From: Pleurotus djamor
Taxonomy: Eukaryota > Basidiomycota > Agaricomycetes > Agaricales > Pleurotaceae
Assembly: GCA_029747585.1 (NCBI GenBank)
Contig: JAPEVF010000149.1
Location: 1-64,000 of the forward strand
DNA length: 64,000 nt
Reading direction: 5' to 3'
In this document: positions 34,777 through 46,710 of the stretch, in pieces
Numbering within the stretch: the first letter of the stretch is position 1
Layout of the letters: each line of letters opens with the position of its first letter
Translations under genes and position numbers: made by a program
Notes under the pieces: model-generated
The model's input: the letters and a program-made list of their open reading frames with translations, nothing else
Told to the model about the DNA's origin: nothing
The model's database searches: none

Positions 34777-35450
34777 CAGATTTCATCCTCAAGAGGTGCG
34801 CAGGCATCTTTTGCCGCCGAAGGGACTGGACGAATGGCATTCCAGATATCGGTGGCCACCCAAGAGGATGACTTACGCTCTCGAGAAAATAATTTACTAG
34901 CGAAGGCGGGGTGCAGCGCTTCTGCTTGAGATTCTAAGCTCTCTTGAATAGGGCCATAGCCCGTCGCCGGAGCAAAAGCTGGCTCAGTCTGAGGTGCGGA
35001 GAAGGGTGTAGTATTTTCCTTATTACCACGCTGGCGTTTGGATCGAGTTCCCCCAGGATGACTCGTCGGGTTCATGCGTTTTGTACCGCGGCTCAAAGTT
35101 GCTTGCTGTCTTTGTGGTGTAGAGGAAAGAGGCATCGTTGTAGAATTCGGAGTTGGAGACGCACTTGGGAGGGGAGGTACCATGCGCGGATTCATCGGAG
35201 TGACAAAAGAAAACTGAGGCGGCGGATGAGATATCGAGGGGTAAGGGAGCTGGCCAAGTGATGGTGATGGTCCTGATGGTGTCATAGGTTGAAATGGATA
35301 CATAGGCGGCGCATAGAAAGGATAGGGTGCATGCTGTGTTGTGGCACCTTGGTGCGAAGAAGGCGAAGCAAAGTTGAGCAACTCAGACACTTCGGGGAGG
35401 TCTGGAGAAGGGGAACGAAGTGCTTCGTGATGATCTGTAGACCCAGACAT
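34776..35450 (-). CDS. hAT-derived ORF, N-terminal Pro-rich part
   Basis: ATG at 35450 (another in-frame ATG at 35462) to TGA at 34776, about 224 residues. A long Pro/Ser/Tyr-rich leader is followed by a basic patch (RSKRQRGNKEN), then SSSWVATDIWNAIRPVP. The last segment resembles the start of a BED-type DNA-binding region in hAT transposases; it stops before any Cys/His pairs. The stop codon overlaps the ATG of the next ORF (TGATG). Probably a truncated transposase reading frame. Confidence 0.5.
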   Translation of the reverse strand: MSGSTDHHEALRSPSPDLPEVSELLNFASPSSHQGATTQHAPYPFYAPPMYPFQPMTPSGPSPSLGQLPYPSISHPPPQFSFVTPMNPRMVPPLPSASPTPNSTTMPLSSTPQRQQATLSRGTKRMNPTSHPGGTRSKRQRGNKENTTPFSAPQTEPAFAPATGYGPIQESLESQAEALHPAFASKLFSRERKSSSWVATDIWNAIRPVPSAAKDACAPLEDEI

Positions 35451-35857
35451 GGTTCTGCACATTTCGAGGAACACGAAATGTGCTATAATAAAGACTTGCG
35501 CGACAAAGATTAGATATTGGAAGAATATCCTCGAATTTTCATCAGAGTGGATTTTTAGGACGCCGGTAGCTAAGGGTCCTTTACTGTACCACTCACTGAC
35601 TTTCTGACTTCCTCATGCTCAATACGACATGTAGATGATATTTTTTTATCTACGAAGGGGTAAGGACAGGAGAGAATTAGGATAAGCAAAGGAGGCGATA
35701 GCGACAAATGGGCAGCTGCCAAAAAGGGAACGGCAATTCAAGCCGCTACCCAGCTGAGGTCGCTCGAGCCAGCTCAAGGTTTCGACCCTGAGAACCCTGT
35801 GAACTCGAGTTGCCTTGACCTCGAGTTCGCTGGACTTGGGGCAACACTACGATGAAC

Positions 35858-36146
35858 ACAAGTTGCCGCTAAGGTACTCATTTATTCAGATAATACGAGC
35901 CTCGGGCGTTGGGTGGAATGTACCCCACAAGGCCTGGAACTCCTCGCCAGGGACTGCGCGGTATATATGTTGGCTGTGGTTGTCGTAAGTTAGACAGCTC
36001 AGGGCCTCTTGCCCATGTTTGACGGCCTTTTTCAGTTACAAGTTACAGGAAAGGGCTGCATCCGCAAATGGGTTAAGCCTCCGCAAGACCATTCATAAGG
36101 ACTAAGGCTGGGGAGTTTGTTGAACCCGTTCGTCCTTACACTCTAG
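35858..36146. other. Intergenic, promoter side of the kinase gene
   Basis: No gene seen. Presumed upstream region of the MLKL-NTD/kinase/WD40 gene. Confidence 0.4.
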
Positions 36147-39100
36147 ATGGAAGTTCTTGGGGCACTAACTGCTCCTCCTCTTCTTCAGATTGCTTATAGC
36201 TACCTTACTATCGCGTGGCAGCAATATGGCGTCGTTCAAGGCCACAAGGAGCAGTGTTCATTAATCCTGAATCGATGTCAAGACTTGCTGGTCGAGGTGT
36301 GTCGAGTTGCTCAGAGGGATGACTTTACGCCAGAGATGCAATCGAATATCGTTGTGCTCGAAAGGTAAGTTGTTTCGCTTTTCGATAATCACGCGTAGCC
36401 AACACCATGTCCCAGCGCATGCCAAAGCGTCAAGGACACCATATGCCATGTGGCGGGGAAGGGGTTTGCATGGCGCTTGCTCAACCAGGACAAGGTGGTT
36501 CAAGCCATAGCTATCGCAGAAAACTCGATCTCAGACGCATTTGCCTGTTTCAATGTGCGTACTCGCATCATCCCACTGTGGCACGATCTTCTCATCCTTG
36601 TGTACTCGCGCAGTTTGGCGCACATTTATCTGCGCAGAGGCTACAAGTCGACATCGAAGAGGCACGGCAGAAAGACCACCTCTCTCTTGTCAGTCAGCTG
36701 GAAGGTCTGGCGGAGAATGACCAGAAGATTCTGTCTGCACTACAAGCGGATCAGCGTGGGCGGCATAGGTTGGAAGAATTGGTCATCGCTCTCACTAAAG
36801 TGAGTTGCCGGTTTCTACACCTGACTTGACTTGGGGGGGATGAAACCATTTGTACAGCATGTACGGAATCTCTCTCCAACAGAGACCAACTCAGATCCCA
36901 CCAATAAATTCCTTCGTACAGCTAGTGCAACTCTACAAAGGCTATCCAACAATCCTTCTCCTGAGATCCCCCACTGGTCTGTCACCAGCTTGGAAGTCAA
37001 CTTTGATCCCGACGAAGAAGCGACATGCATTGGGAGAGGCGGCTTTGGTAATATCTACAAGGGAGAGTGGAACGGTTTAGTTGTTGCAGTCAAGGAAATG
37101 TATTCTGAAGACGCTCGCATGCTCGATCGATCAAACATGAAGGCCATTCTTCATGAAATCAAGATTTGGTGCGACCAATTCACCTGTGACCCCGTTATGA
37201 GCTGAACGTGTACTTTTAGGTCTCGATTAACCCATCCACACGTGTTGCCGTTCTATTGCGCCTGCCTTGAGGCCAACAAGGTATATATGTGTACCACCGT
37301 CGTTCTTATCTTGCTAACGAAGCTATCTAGCCTTTCATGGTGAGCCGGTACTGTCCGAATGGAAATGCGCTGGAGTTCCTTCGTAAATATCCTGAGTACC
37401 AAAGGATCCCGATGGTAGGCAGCCGTGAACTTTGTACGAAGTTAATAAACGCTCATCCCCATACAGCTACATGAGATCTCGCTCGGGATGGTGTATCTAC
37501 ACAGCCAGTCAGTAATTCATAGTGATCTGAAAGCGGTAAGTATCAACAGCCTCTTCTCTGCTACTTGATTGGTCCTCACGTCTCCTCAGTCCAACATACT
37601 CATCGGCGACGACGGCAAAGCTCTCATCGCAGACTTCGGTTTATCGTTTCTTCAGGAACAGGCATCCACAGGTGCCACCCGCACCATGGCTTCTTCATCT
37701 CAACGCCTCAACGGCACCCTTCGCTGGATGGCCCCGGAACTCATCGACGGCGAGAAGTTGGACAAGCCCGCTGATGTGTATTCCTACGCCTTGCTCTTGT
37801 GGGAGCTTTACACTGGGCAAGTTCCATATGGTGATATTCCCGATCGTGCATTTGCAAGGCGGGTTGTTGACAAGCAAGAACGTCCTTCAAGGCCAAGTAA
37901 TTTCGATAACGATACCCTTTGGCTCCTGACGCAAAGTTGCTGGAGTCCGGAGCCTTCCTCTCGACCTGTGTTTCCTGTCATCCAGGCCAAATTAAGACAG
38001 TTAAAGAGTGCAATTCGAGGTGCGTGCGTATGCGAGCAATTTCTTCGTCCCATATTCATGATTGGTGTTCAGGCAACGATGGTCCTTCTCTGCCTACGTC
38101 TCCCGTTTCAGCGTATTCCGCAAGTTCCAGTATTTCTCAGATGACTGCGGTTAATTCGCCATCTTCACTCGATTCCCCCTTGTCCCCCTTATCAGGAACT
38201 ACCGTGTCGAACACGAGCTTGGAACCTCCGAAGGCGAAATCAGAGGGCACGCCGGTTGTGAATGCTTTCGATCACCCCACACAAACCTTAGAGGCCCCAA
38301 ATTCTGCAACTTCCATCCTGGAAATTCCACACCCACCCGATACCCCAATAACTCATTCACCACATCTTTCCGAACCGTCGGAAATCTCTTCTGAACCTCA
38401 TGCTTCGCAACCGCCCACTCCATCCCCCCGCAGTCCGGGATACCGTGCTCTTCAGGCAGATGTCGTTACACGCAGTGGTCTACTCCGCGAGCGTTGTAAG
38501 TTGTCCATTGACCACCTTTACGTGCAGTTCTGACAGTTTCCATAGCACCCGCACCAAGTTCGTCACTTCCAGAGCGTCCATACCCTTCGAGTAAAGTTCA
38601 GAAGAAGAATATGTCGAATGCCAGTGACTCGGGCACGTCAGCCCCACTAACCTCTCCCCCTGAAGTGGTGGAAGAGAAAGCGGATCATGATGGGTCTCAA
38701 CCACGAGCTGATATCCTGAAGACTTTGAACGATATCTATAGTACGAAGTCTCGTAAGGAAGCCGCCCCTCTCTCCTGGGATGACCCGTCAAGTGGTTCCG
38801 AAGAATCCAAAGAGAGACTTACGCCATCCCTCCCAGGCGAGATTGACTGACATTTTTTGCACCTTTCGGAATTTTGACACATCCTTTTCAGTGCTACCCG
38901 ATCTCCAATCTTTCCCCACGCTTGCTCAACTTGTTGCTTCGGAGCGTGCTTCTTTGGTCCCTGCGTTCAAATTTGACAGATCCGATTCTCCTCCTCCGCC
39001 TGTGCCTTCTCTTCCTCCCCAACGTCCTCCGTTGTGGGAACGGACCAAGCCTCCGCCATTACCTCCAAGTCGGAAAAAGTCTCCGTCACCTCGACCACTG

Positions 39101-40925
39101 CTTGAGAATGAGAAGCTCGCAAGTCGGCGTGTCAGTGATCCAATCACCGTACCCTCGACATCCTCCTCCAAACGACTCTCCGCAGGTTTGCCCCAGCAAT
39201 ATACTTTATCTTCGACGATCTGACAACGGTATTGTCCTTTAGAAGGTGTAGTTGCACCACCGTCCGAGGAATCTCTCCGTCGTCGTGGCAGACCTAGTCC
39301 GATCTCTCCTCCATCTCCCACTGCCCCTCTAAGTATTGCGAAGAGGAGCCCGATGTCTCTCATGCACAAAAGATTTGGCTCCTTAGTGAAAGGTAAAATT
39401 ATCATTAGTCGTCTTTACAGCGGTCTGACAATTTACTCACTGCTCTAGATGCGCTTCCCAAGGCTTCACATTACGATGAGAAGCCAGACCCGTTGGAATA
39501 TGCTGGTCATGTGCTGTCGCTTGTTCCCGACCTTACTGAAAAAGGGTCTATCACACAACGCATTCGACGGCTACAGTACTACCTTATGCCCCCTCCACCT
39601 CCAGGGGGCACAATATGCTTCACGTCCATCGCTATGAGCCAGTACCGTGCCCTAGTGGGAACGTCCAACGGATCGATTCTTTTCTTTGATATGAATACTG
39701 GTCGGCTGAAGGGCAACCTCGTGTCTGAAGGCCCATGCAAAGACATCTTACTCCAAATTTTACCAAATCGTGAGTATCAGGCATCGGCCATGCGAAAGCT
39801 AGATAATGCGACGCTGCGAACTATCGGCGACAGTAACCCCAAGGAAGTTGGTATCTCCTCGGGATCGGATGGAAGTCTGCGGTTATGGAACCTTGAATCT
39901 GGGTATGCAATTTACAACACTTCATTTTGGAGTGAGATGATGACGATCAGACTCGCCATACAGGAAAATGATCCATGAAGTTTGCGGCCATTCAGCCCCG
40001 GTCCTTTGTATGGTGAAGCACTTGCACTACATCATCACAGGTTCGGAAGATGAGAAGATTTTAGTCTGGGATATCTGCTGGCCCTTCCGACCAAGTGGGC
40101 CCTCGCATGTTTTAGATCGACATACTCGAGCAGTGACATGCTTATCCCGAGTGCAAGCCGGCCGCTTCGCCAGCGGAAGCTTGGACTCAACCGTTCGCGT
40201 ACGTTGTCGTCCCCATAACTGGTTGGTTTTCTCTAACTCAAGTTGCATTCAGCTGTGGCGGATAGATACCAATCAACATCAAAGCTTGGTCTGGACTTAC
40301 CGTGGCCACGAGGCTGGTGTCTCGCATGTCGTGTATTATGGGACAAGGATCGCCTCTGTCGGTTTGGATAGTACAATTCGCATCTGGGGCTCCGAGACTC
40401 AGTACGTCTACAGAAAGACTCAACCTTGATGAACAGATCTTGATCATCCCTCTTAGTGAATCAATCGCGATCCTTCCTCTCTCTTCTCCCGTAACTTGTT
40501 TGTCTAACACGCGTGGCCTTCTGTCCTTTGGGTGTGAAGATGGGGGCATCAACAGCTGCTCCATGTATGGAAGTAACTTTGGCTCTGGCGCCAACGCTTG
40601 TGAATCCCCCGTCCGTTCCATAGAAGCGGCAGGTGATCGTCTCATCGTAGCAGGGGACTCTGGACCCGTGGTTGCTTATACTAACAACGGAAAGTTCGAG
40701 GCCAACGTCGGAGACATTGATGAAAGCTCCATCACGATCCCATCGACACCAACGACTTCCGCCTATGCCCAAGGCTCGTCGTCGACGAAATGGAGATTTG
40801 CCCATGATACAGGGAGGTGGGTATTCCTGCGTCAACATGGATCACGATATATCCTTGATGTTTGGGCCGAGATTGATGGCGAAGGGGCTACTCAGGAATT
40901 TGGAAGATCGTCCGCCACTCCTTAA
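36147..40925 (+). CDS. MLKL-NTD-like / TKL-type kinase / WD40 protein, 16 exons
   Basis: Sixteen exons sum to 3,939 bases, 1,312 residues. Residues 1-200 form a helical bundle like the fungal MLKL_NTD (HeLo-like) family (YSYLTIAWQQYGVVQGHKEQ, GLAENDQKILSALQ). The kinase (about 225-490) has GRGGFGNIY, VAVKEM, HSDLKASNIL, IADFGLS and GTLRWMAPEL; the catalytic loop is HSD in place of HRD, as in many fungal TKL kinases. A Ser/Pro-rich linker (about 495-870) leads to six or seven WD40 blades (GSDGSLRLWNLESG, GSEDEKILVWD, GSLDSTVRLWRID, GLDSTIRIW). Intron 38837-38891 appears to start with GC; with it the whole model stays in phase, so kinase and propeller belong to one gene. Likely a signalling or cell-death protein; ligand and substrate unknown. 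Confidence 0.85.
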
Positions 40926-41558
40926 ACACGACCGCATGCACCATGGTTTATATATATAACGTCTTTGTATTTTGCATTGTCTTATCTTTGTTGTCATAAT
41001 TTGTATCAGTTTTGCATCTTATTGCCAGCGTATACTTTCGCTAACGAAAACAAGATTCATCAAGAAGACATCAACGTCGTCATCATCATTTCGTTACGGT
41101 TACGATACTACATATGGGATGATACATGAGGGGGCATGCGTGCAAGTATGAGGGGGGTGGAGGGAATTAACGGAGGGAGAAGATAAACTATGAAAATATT
41201 AAAACGAGTATAAACGGCAGAGGAATATAAACGTTTGAAGGGTATGTACGACTAGACTCTATATGCAGATTAAACTAGATACAGTGGCGATGGATGATTG
41301 CGCAGGAGAGAAAGGGCTGACATAGTCCGTGAATGCATACTATAGAAACATGTGTTGGGTTCGTTAAGAAGGATGTAGGTGCTGATTTTGATATTAGGGA
41401 AAGTGGGTTTTTGGTAGGGGATGATGAGGTCGTCAAGGAAAAATGTGCTGCAATCAATGCAGACAAGCTCGGTTGAGATGCGTATGCTCGTGTCGGGGCA
41501 TAACGATGAGGGATGATGGTGATTGATCGCGAATGGCTGATTCGATGGTGCCAGCCGA
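40926..41558. other. Intergenic between convergent genes
   Basis: 3' flanks of the kinase/WD40 gene (+) and the Ser-rich gene (-). No gene pattern seen. Confidence 0.5.
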
Positions 41559-42227
41559 TTACTGCGCAGCCGAAGAGACACTGGGAAGAGGAGGAACAGG
41601 TGGAAGAGGCGATGAAGGTGGAGGTGCGGGGGAGGGTCCTCTACGGTCAGATCGCTTCAACCTGTGAAGAAAAAATAAGTACACCCCCCCCAAAAAAAAT
41701 CACGAGAGNACGAAAAAAAAAACTAACCTGAGCGGTGCGAGGGCACTGCTAATTGTACTCCTACGCAGCGTTCTCGAGCGTTTGGGAACATCGCTATCCG
41801 CAGTATGGGCAATGGCGTTTGGCGATGAGTCCAAGCTACCGCTGTTGTTCGTTCTTCTCTGAGGCAACGGGCTGCTGGGTCCTAATGTAAAAGAGCGAGT
41901 GGCAGCGGCGGTGGCATCTCTTGGAGATGGCTTGACACCAGTCAGCGTCATCGAAACCGCTGCACTCAGACTGGATCGTCTGCGCCTATGGCGGGAAACG
42001 GAAAGCGGCGATGAAGTAGGCGAGACATCGCTGTTCGTGCTCGGCGACCATTGGTTTAGGTTGCAACGGTTCAAAGAGCTTGAACCGCTAAGCGTTTTGA
42101 TGGCAAGACGAGGTTCGACATCGACGCGATACTGGGTGGTTTTAGTAGCGGTGTATTCGTTCCCTGGTGCGTAGAAAGAGGTGGCGAGGAGGCCAGAAGC
42201 GAAGAAGGCGGAGTACGCGGTGGTCAT
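41559..42227 (-). CDS. Ser-rich protein of unknown family, copy A, 2 exons
   Basis: ATG at 42227; exons 42227-41728 and 41661-41559 give 200 residues. It begins MTTAYSAFFASGLLA and has a basic-Ser block (SRHRRRRSSLSAAVSM), then SPRDATAAATRSFTL, and ends in a Pro-rich exon (PSPAPPPSSPLPPVPPLPS). The same start, the same central RRSSL block, the same exon split and the same Pro-rich last exon occur in the plus-strand gene at 44754-45552, so the two are paralogues. No signal peptide or known domain is visible; the RRSSL sites look like possible basophilic-kinase targets (inference). Poly-A/C runs and one N sit in the intron. Confidence 0.6.
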
Positions 42228-43808
42228 TGTCGTCAACGACGATGAGCTACAGTGGAAGTACAAGTGAGATAAGGTGGCTTGAAGGGGGATCAAGGTCGGG
42301 AATGGACGGTCGTCAGAAGGGGAGTATTTGAAGAGGCTCGGCTACGGGGACTGTCATAACAACCTTGTGAATTACATAAGGCAAAACTTACCCCCGTCTG
42401 ATTGTGTCGGTTACCGTAACAGATCGTGGCATGCTGTCACATGTGGCACGGTTTTCGCTCATGCCCGCCCAACTTTTTAGGCTGAACCCTTGGCGGTATC
42501 ACCACTCCAAGTCAAGACGCAGAGCCGAAATTTGTTTCGAAGATGCATCGGTCTCCGGGATGTCTTTATCACAATTCCAGCGCCTTTCGTCGTTGACTCA
42601 GATATCAACTAAATCTCTCGTGCATGGATCCATGCATAGCGTGGTACTGGCGGGTGGTAGTGCCGAAGAATCATGGATGCCATCGTTTCCGCGATGCTTC
42701 AGTCTATAAACATCAGGTCTGTCGTCAGCTGGGTATGCTACCCCTGAAGAGCAGGTACTATTGAACGCACTAGGGACCATAGTGCGCAGTCAATTTATAC
42801 ACTGACATAAGTAGACGAGTACGTCCAGGCCAGCTGCCAGCGATGCCAACGATGTCACGCTCCGCCTGGTAACGGAGGTACGTATTAAAATGCAAACCCC
42901 ATTCAAGGTTCCAGGGGCGATATTAACATGGCCGACGTTGCGTCGAGATCTTGGCAATCTCTACCTCCGGCGGGCACCTGAAAGCGGTGTTGTTCAGCAC
43001 AACAAGGATCGTCCGGGTTTTCACATACCGACGAAACAAAAAGAAGAAACGGTTTCCGGTCTACAGGAGGCTTCGACTACCGGTACGCGTATTCTACGAT
43101 GACTAGCCTATTAGCTGCGCGTGAACGCCTTCTGTTTCCTCGATTCCACCTCCCGTTAGCAACTTTCAGTGTTCACGAGAACTTGAAATTTATGAAGCTT
43201 GAAGATCAGCATTGCTGTCTTTGCACTCGAAATATGAGAACCTTTGAACGACGCTAGAAGCACGACGGGACGCCGGGATCCTTTCATTCAGCTCGATGGG
43301 CGGTGGCGACGGCGATCTAAAGGCCGTTTCACGAAAAATGCAAAAAATTCCTTGCTCGGCCCACGAGAGCGATCTGACCGGTTCCGTCGTAGGCGCCTAT
43401 GAATCCTCGGAGCGCCCGTCGCGAGTCCTCCGCACCTTCATTAGTGGTCTCATACCGAGGACACCCAAGACTGGACCACCATGCACACGGATGGACCTTG
43501 CTTTATCCAGGTCTGGGAGGAAGTCCATCTGTCTACGCCTGAGACATGCACAATAAGCGCCTCCGATGGCGCAGATTGGCCTCAGAGGCATAGCAACCCA
43601 TAACCAAAGACAAGTATTGTCAGTCTTCCTATTGTCGATGGCGAATATAATAGCTCTGCGAACGGCAAGCATTCCATCACTATAACACCCCCATTCCTCT
43701 GCTGACTTTAACCGCTCAAGAAGACTCTGACTTCCATACAAGCAATCTAATCTAGTCGACTCTAAGGAAAGCTTGCGCTTCTCTTCCATACTTCTGGACG
43801 TTCTCGAG
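42228..43808. other. Divergent intergenic region, no supported gene
   Basis: 1.6 kb between divergent starts. Frames such as minus 43816-43397 (139 codons) show no family pattern. Presumably promoters for both neighbours. Confidence 0.5.
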
Positions 43809-44468
43809 ATGGACACGCCGCTGGTCGGTTTCGACTTCCAAAAAGTTCATAGCGATACTAGCTCGGCCTTAGTCCATCTTCCTGGCGAACTCGCAGCAAG
43901 CTTACTATTCCGTGTTGACGCAAGTAAACCTGAGTGCGCTGGCGAAACGTACCACGACGACACCCTACTCGATTTTGGAGCCGACGTCGAGTATCAAGAT
44001 GGTAAGAATGAATATCAAACTTATTGGAAGGGCATAACTCACCTGCGTGTCTGTTAGACGAACCCTCCTTCTTGGATGTCACAAACGATTTCCATCGCCG
44101 ATACTACTACAGGGATATGAAGGCGACAACGATTCATGGACTTCCTACCTTCGAAGCTTACGACGACGTTATGGCAGATGACTCTTTGTCATCTTCATCT
44201 GGACGTTCCACTCCCGACTCGTCCTTCCCGGGCACACCGGAGATGATCCACCCAGGTCTGCCCATGGATGATCGTAAATCTTGGAACGACGGCTCTTTCG
44301 GTCAGTATATCGTCCCATCTTACACGAAAATAGACTGATGGTTTCTCGAATACTCAAGCTGAGCGGTTCCATCATGTGTCCTACCTACCCGCCAACTTTG
44401 ACCTACCCAATATGATTGGCGTTATCTAGCTTCTTTGTCTCTTCCATTTCCTTGCACATCTTCGTGAC
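43809..44468 (+). CDS. Small hypothetical protein, 3 exons
   Basis: ATG at 43809. Exons 43809-44001, 44058-44300 and 44359-44468 give 546 bases, 181 residues. The sequence is acidic (FDFQKVHSDTSSALVH, DTLLDFGADVEYQDDEPSF, FEAYDDVMADD) with a Ser/Pro turn region (SGRSTPDSSFPGTPEM). No domain recognised. The third exon is the least certain, since a one-base change in its acceptor would move the stop to 44430. It sits between the two paralogous Ser-rich genes. Confidence 0.5.
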
Positions 44469-44753
44469 ACATCTGTACAGTACAGTCTTCCGTCAATCCT
44501 AGTCATTTGAACTCAATTCTACTGTATTTATGCAATCCAAAATGCGATGAAGGCTTTTCCCTACATAGATTTAGATAGAAAGCAAACAGAACCAGTGTCA
44601 GGATCAATGAGACGGCCGAAGTTAGCATCTGACTCCTAAGCCCCTGACGTCAGTTACGTAATTTATGTACGCGTTATTTATCACAAGTTCAAGTTGGTGC
44701 CACACGACGCTTGAACTCGAACCACCATCATTGACCCCGTTCGCCCACGACAA

Positions 44754-45552
44754 ATGGCTTCGTACTCGGCATTCTTCTCGTCGGGGCTGCTCGCTCCCTA
44801 CCAGTCTTACACGACTACAAACGCCTCGTCGTTCGACCTCTCTCCTATCAGGCCCGTAAGCCCGCTACCAAACGCGCACGATATCGACCGGACTGCCACA
44901 CCAACCCCTTCAAGCCACCGGGGTAGCTCCGACTTGCAACAAATTGACGAAGACGCTCCTTCATCAAACCTCACGTCCTCACCCCAATCATCATCGGGGC
45001 CTCGTCTTCGAAAGCGACGTTCCAGTCTTACAGTGGGAATGTCACCCATGAACAACATCAGATCACCTCAGCGCAGCGCAGGCGCTGCTGCTGCACGCTA
45101 TGCGCATCATTCGATATCCATAAGCTCACCTTCACGCAGTCGCAGCGGAAGCATCGGTGCAGTGGCTGCCGACTTATTTGGCGCTGGATACGCCAATGTT
45201 GCTAGTGAGGGGACCAGCTTGGTTGGGAGGATGAGAAGTGGTAGCGTTGGTGGTGCACTCAAGTTCGTGTTTTTTCGGGGAATTCCAACTTGAACCCCCT
45301 TACTGACCTTTTGTGATGTGCAGACCTCGCCGAGTGCTACGACGTGGGTTGTCAAGTTTCGTCCCAGCCGCAGCTCCACCCCCGACAGCTCCTCTCCCAC
45401 CGCTGCCTTTATTCCCATCAAATGTCAATATTGACTCAAGTCAATCAACTTCGCCGTTCTCCCTTGGCGCGCCAATTTCCTTATTCAAAGAGCGCACACC
45501 AGTTGGAGATCCCAACTGTCATGATGAAGACATGAGCATGAAAGAAAATTAG
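44754..45552 (+). CDS. Ser-rich protein of unknown family, copy B, 2 exons
   Basis: ATG at 44754; exons 44754-45262 and 45324-45552 give 245 residues. Starts MASYSAFFSSGLLAPYQ, matching copy A (41559-42227). The centre has SGPRLRKRRSSLTVGMSP and SPQRSAGAAAARY; a Gly/Ser-rich stretch (RSGSIGAVAADLFGAGY) precedes the intron. The last exon is Pro-rich (PAAAPPPTAPLPPLPLFPS) and ends with an extra acidic tail. Shared architecture and intron position show common descent with copy A; function unknown. Confidence 0.65.
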
Positions 45553-46530
45553 AAGCTTGTTCCGGAACAAACAAATTGTAGACTTTACTGCTGGGTTCAG
45601 GGATGTATCAGATATGTTTCCATTTCTTTCTTTCTCTTCTATGCTTTCTTTCCTGCTCTATTCAAGCTCTATTTATCTTTTTCCAACTCTTGTCCTGCAC
45701 GTCGCATTGCTCCAGTTACTCCGCTCGTACATTTCCAAAATAATCATTGTAATCCAAGTATTCATGACTCTTGCTCGTAGGCCTCCATGTTGTGTATCGT
45801 TTATGGTTTCTGCTTGTCGAAATTCATCTTGCTGTCGTTGCGCTCCTGTGGAGCTTCCTTTGTTGACCGAGTCCCAAGCTGAACCAACCACTTCCAGTCC
45901 CACCAGTGCTCATGAGTATCAGTGAACCGCCGCTTGGAAAACTTGTCGAACCGACATTGCTACTTACTCTCTTTTGCTTCGCTTGCAGTGTTCGGTAAGC
46001 TCAACGCGACACACAATTCGTTCCCTCAATCACAAATTTCTGACGTTGATCGATCCACCACGTTCACCTTGACACCCACCCATCCCCCTTATGGCCATGT
46101 CGAGGTAAATGGCGTTGTCAATTTGTTGCCCATTGATATATCGCTTATTTTTGACGTCATTTATGTCACAGATACTTCCCGGTATTGTCGCAGTTGTACC
46201 ATGTGCATCAAAATTCTAAATATGTGTGTGACATGTTCTGACGGATGTATAAACTGAACTACCAGTGCACGCGCGCGATGACCGTGCATCCCCATAAACG
46301 ACGATTCTGCAGAGATTCCGTGGGTCGTTTGGCCATGCATTTTCTTTAGAGCAAGTCGGGACTTTGAAGGCCGAAAGTTTTTTCTGGGACGTATCAGGAG
46401 GAGGAAGTAACGTACATCTTGCTCTCCGCAAAACATGTTCATCGTCCTTGTGGCTCATTCCTTGTTCCCCCAGTGTGTTCCAGAAAACCACGAAGATATT
46501 CCTGAGGTCCAGTAAAGCCTGAGGTATGTT
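45553..46530. other. Intergenic, no supported gene
   Basis: 3' flanks of copy B and of the first royal-jelly-like gene; only unsupported short frames. Confidence 0.5.
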
Positions 46531-46710
46531 GGAGATGGAGATGGGCGCTAAGTCTGGCGCCGCTCATTCTTCCCTCCCATCACCACGCCCACGCCCACGC
46601 GTCGCGTCGACGCGTTCGATGCCCTTAGCACTACTTCGGACGCACGAAAATTAGGGCATTTCTACGCTCATGTCCTCAGTATACATTGGAAGGTACATTA
46701 TGGTCAACAC

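Larger units (their letters stand above)
34265..35849 (-). mobile_element. Internally deleted hAT transposon
   Basis: Perfect terminal inverted repeats of 22 bases starting TAGTGTTGCCCCAAG. The flanks are a perfect 8-base target duplication CGATGAAC at 34257-34264 and 35850-35857, the hallmark of hAT elements. Both subterminal regions (about 34290-34370 and 35750-35830) are crowded with CTCGAG-containing repeats, probable transposase-binding sites. The inside keeps only the start and end of a transposase (see the two ORFs); the catalytic core is gone. At 1,585 bases it is far shorter than an autonomous hAT, so it is probably non-autonomous. Confidence 0.92.

Noticed and set aside
35756..35768. 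GGTCGCTCG near the hAT end, equal to the MITE target duplication
   Set aside because: No MITE arm next to it; a 9-base match in CTCGAG-rich sequence is likely chance.
38780..39223. Separate plus-strand gene starting at 38780
   Set aside because: Joined through the GC-AG intron it completes the kinase/WD40 frame exactly; no independent start signal seen.
42404..43816. Several 70-140 codon frames between the divergent Ser-rich and hypothetical genes
   Set aside because: No domain, no splice model, overlapping on both strands.
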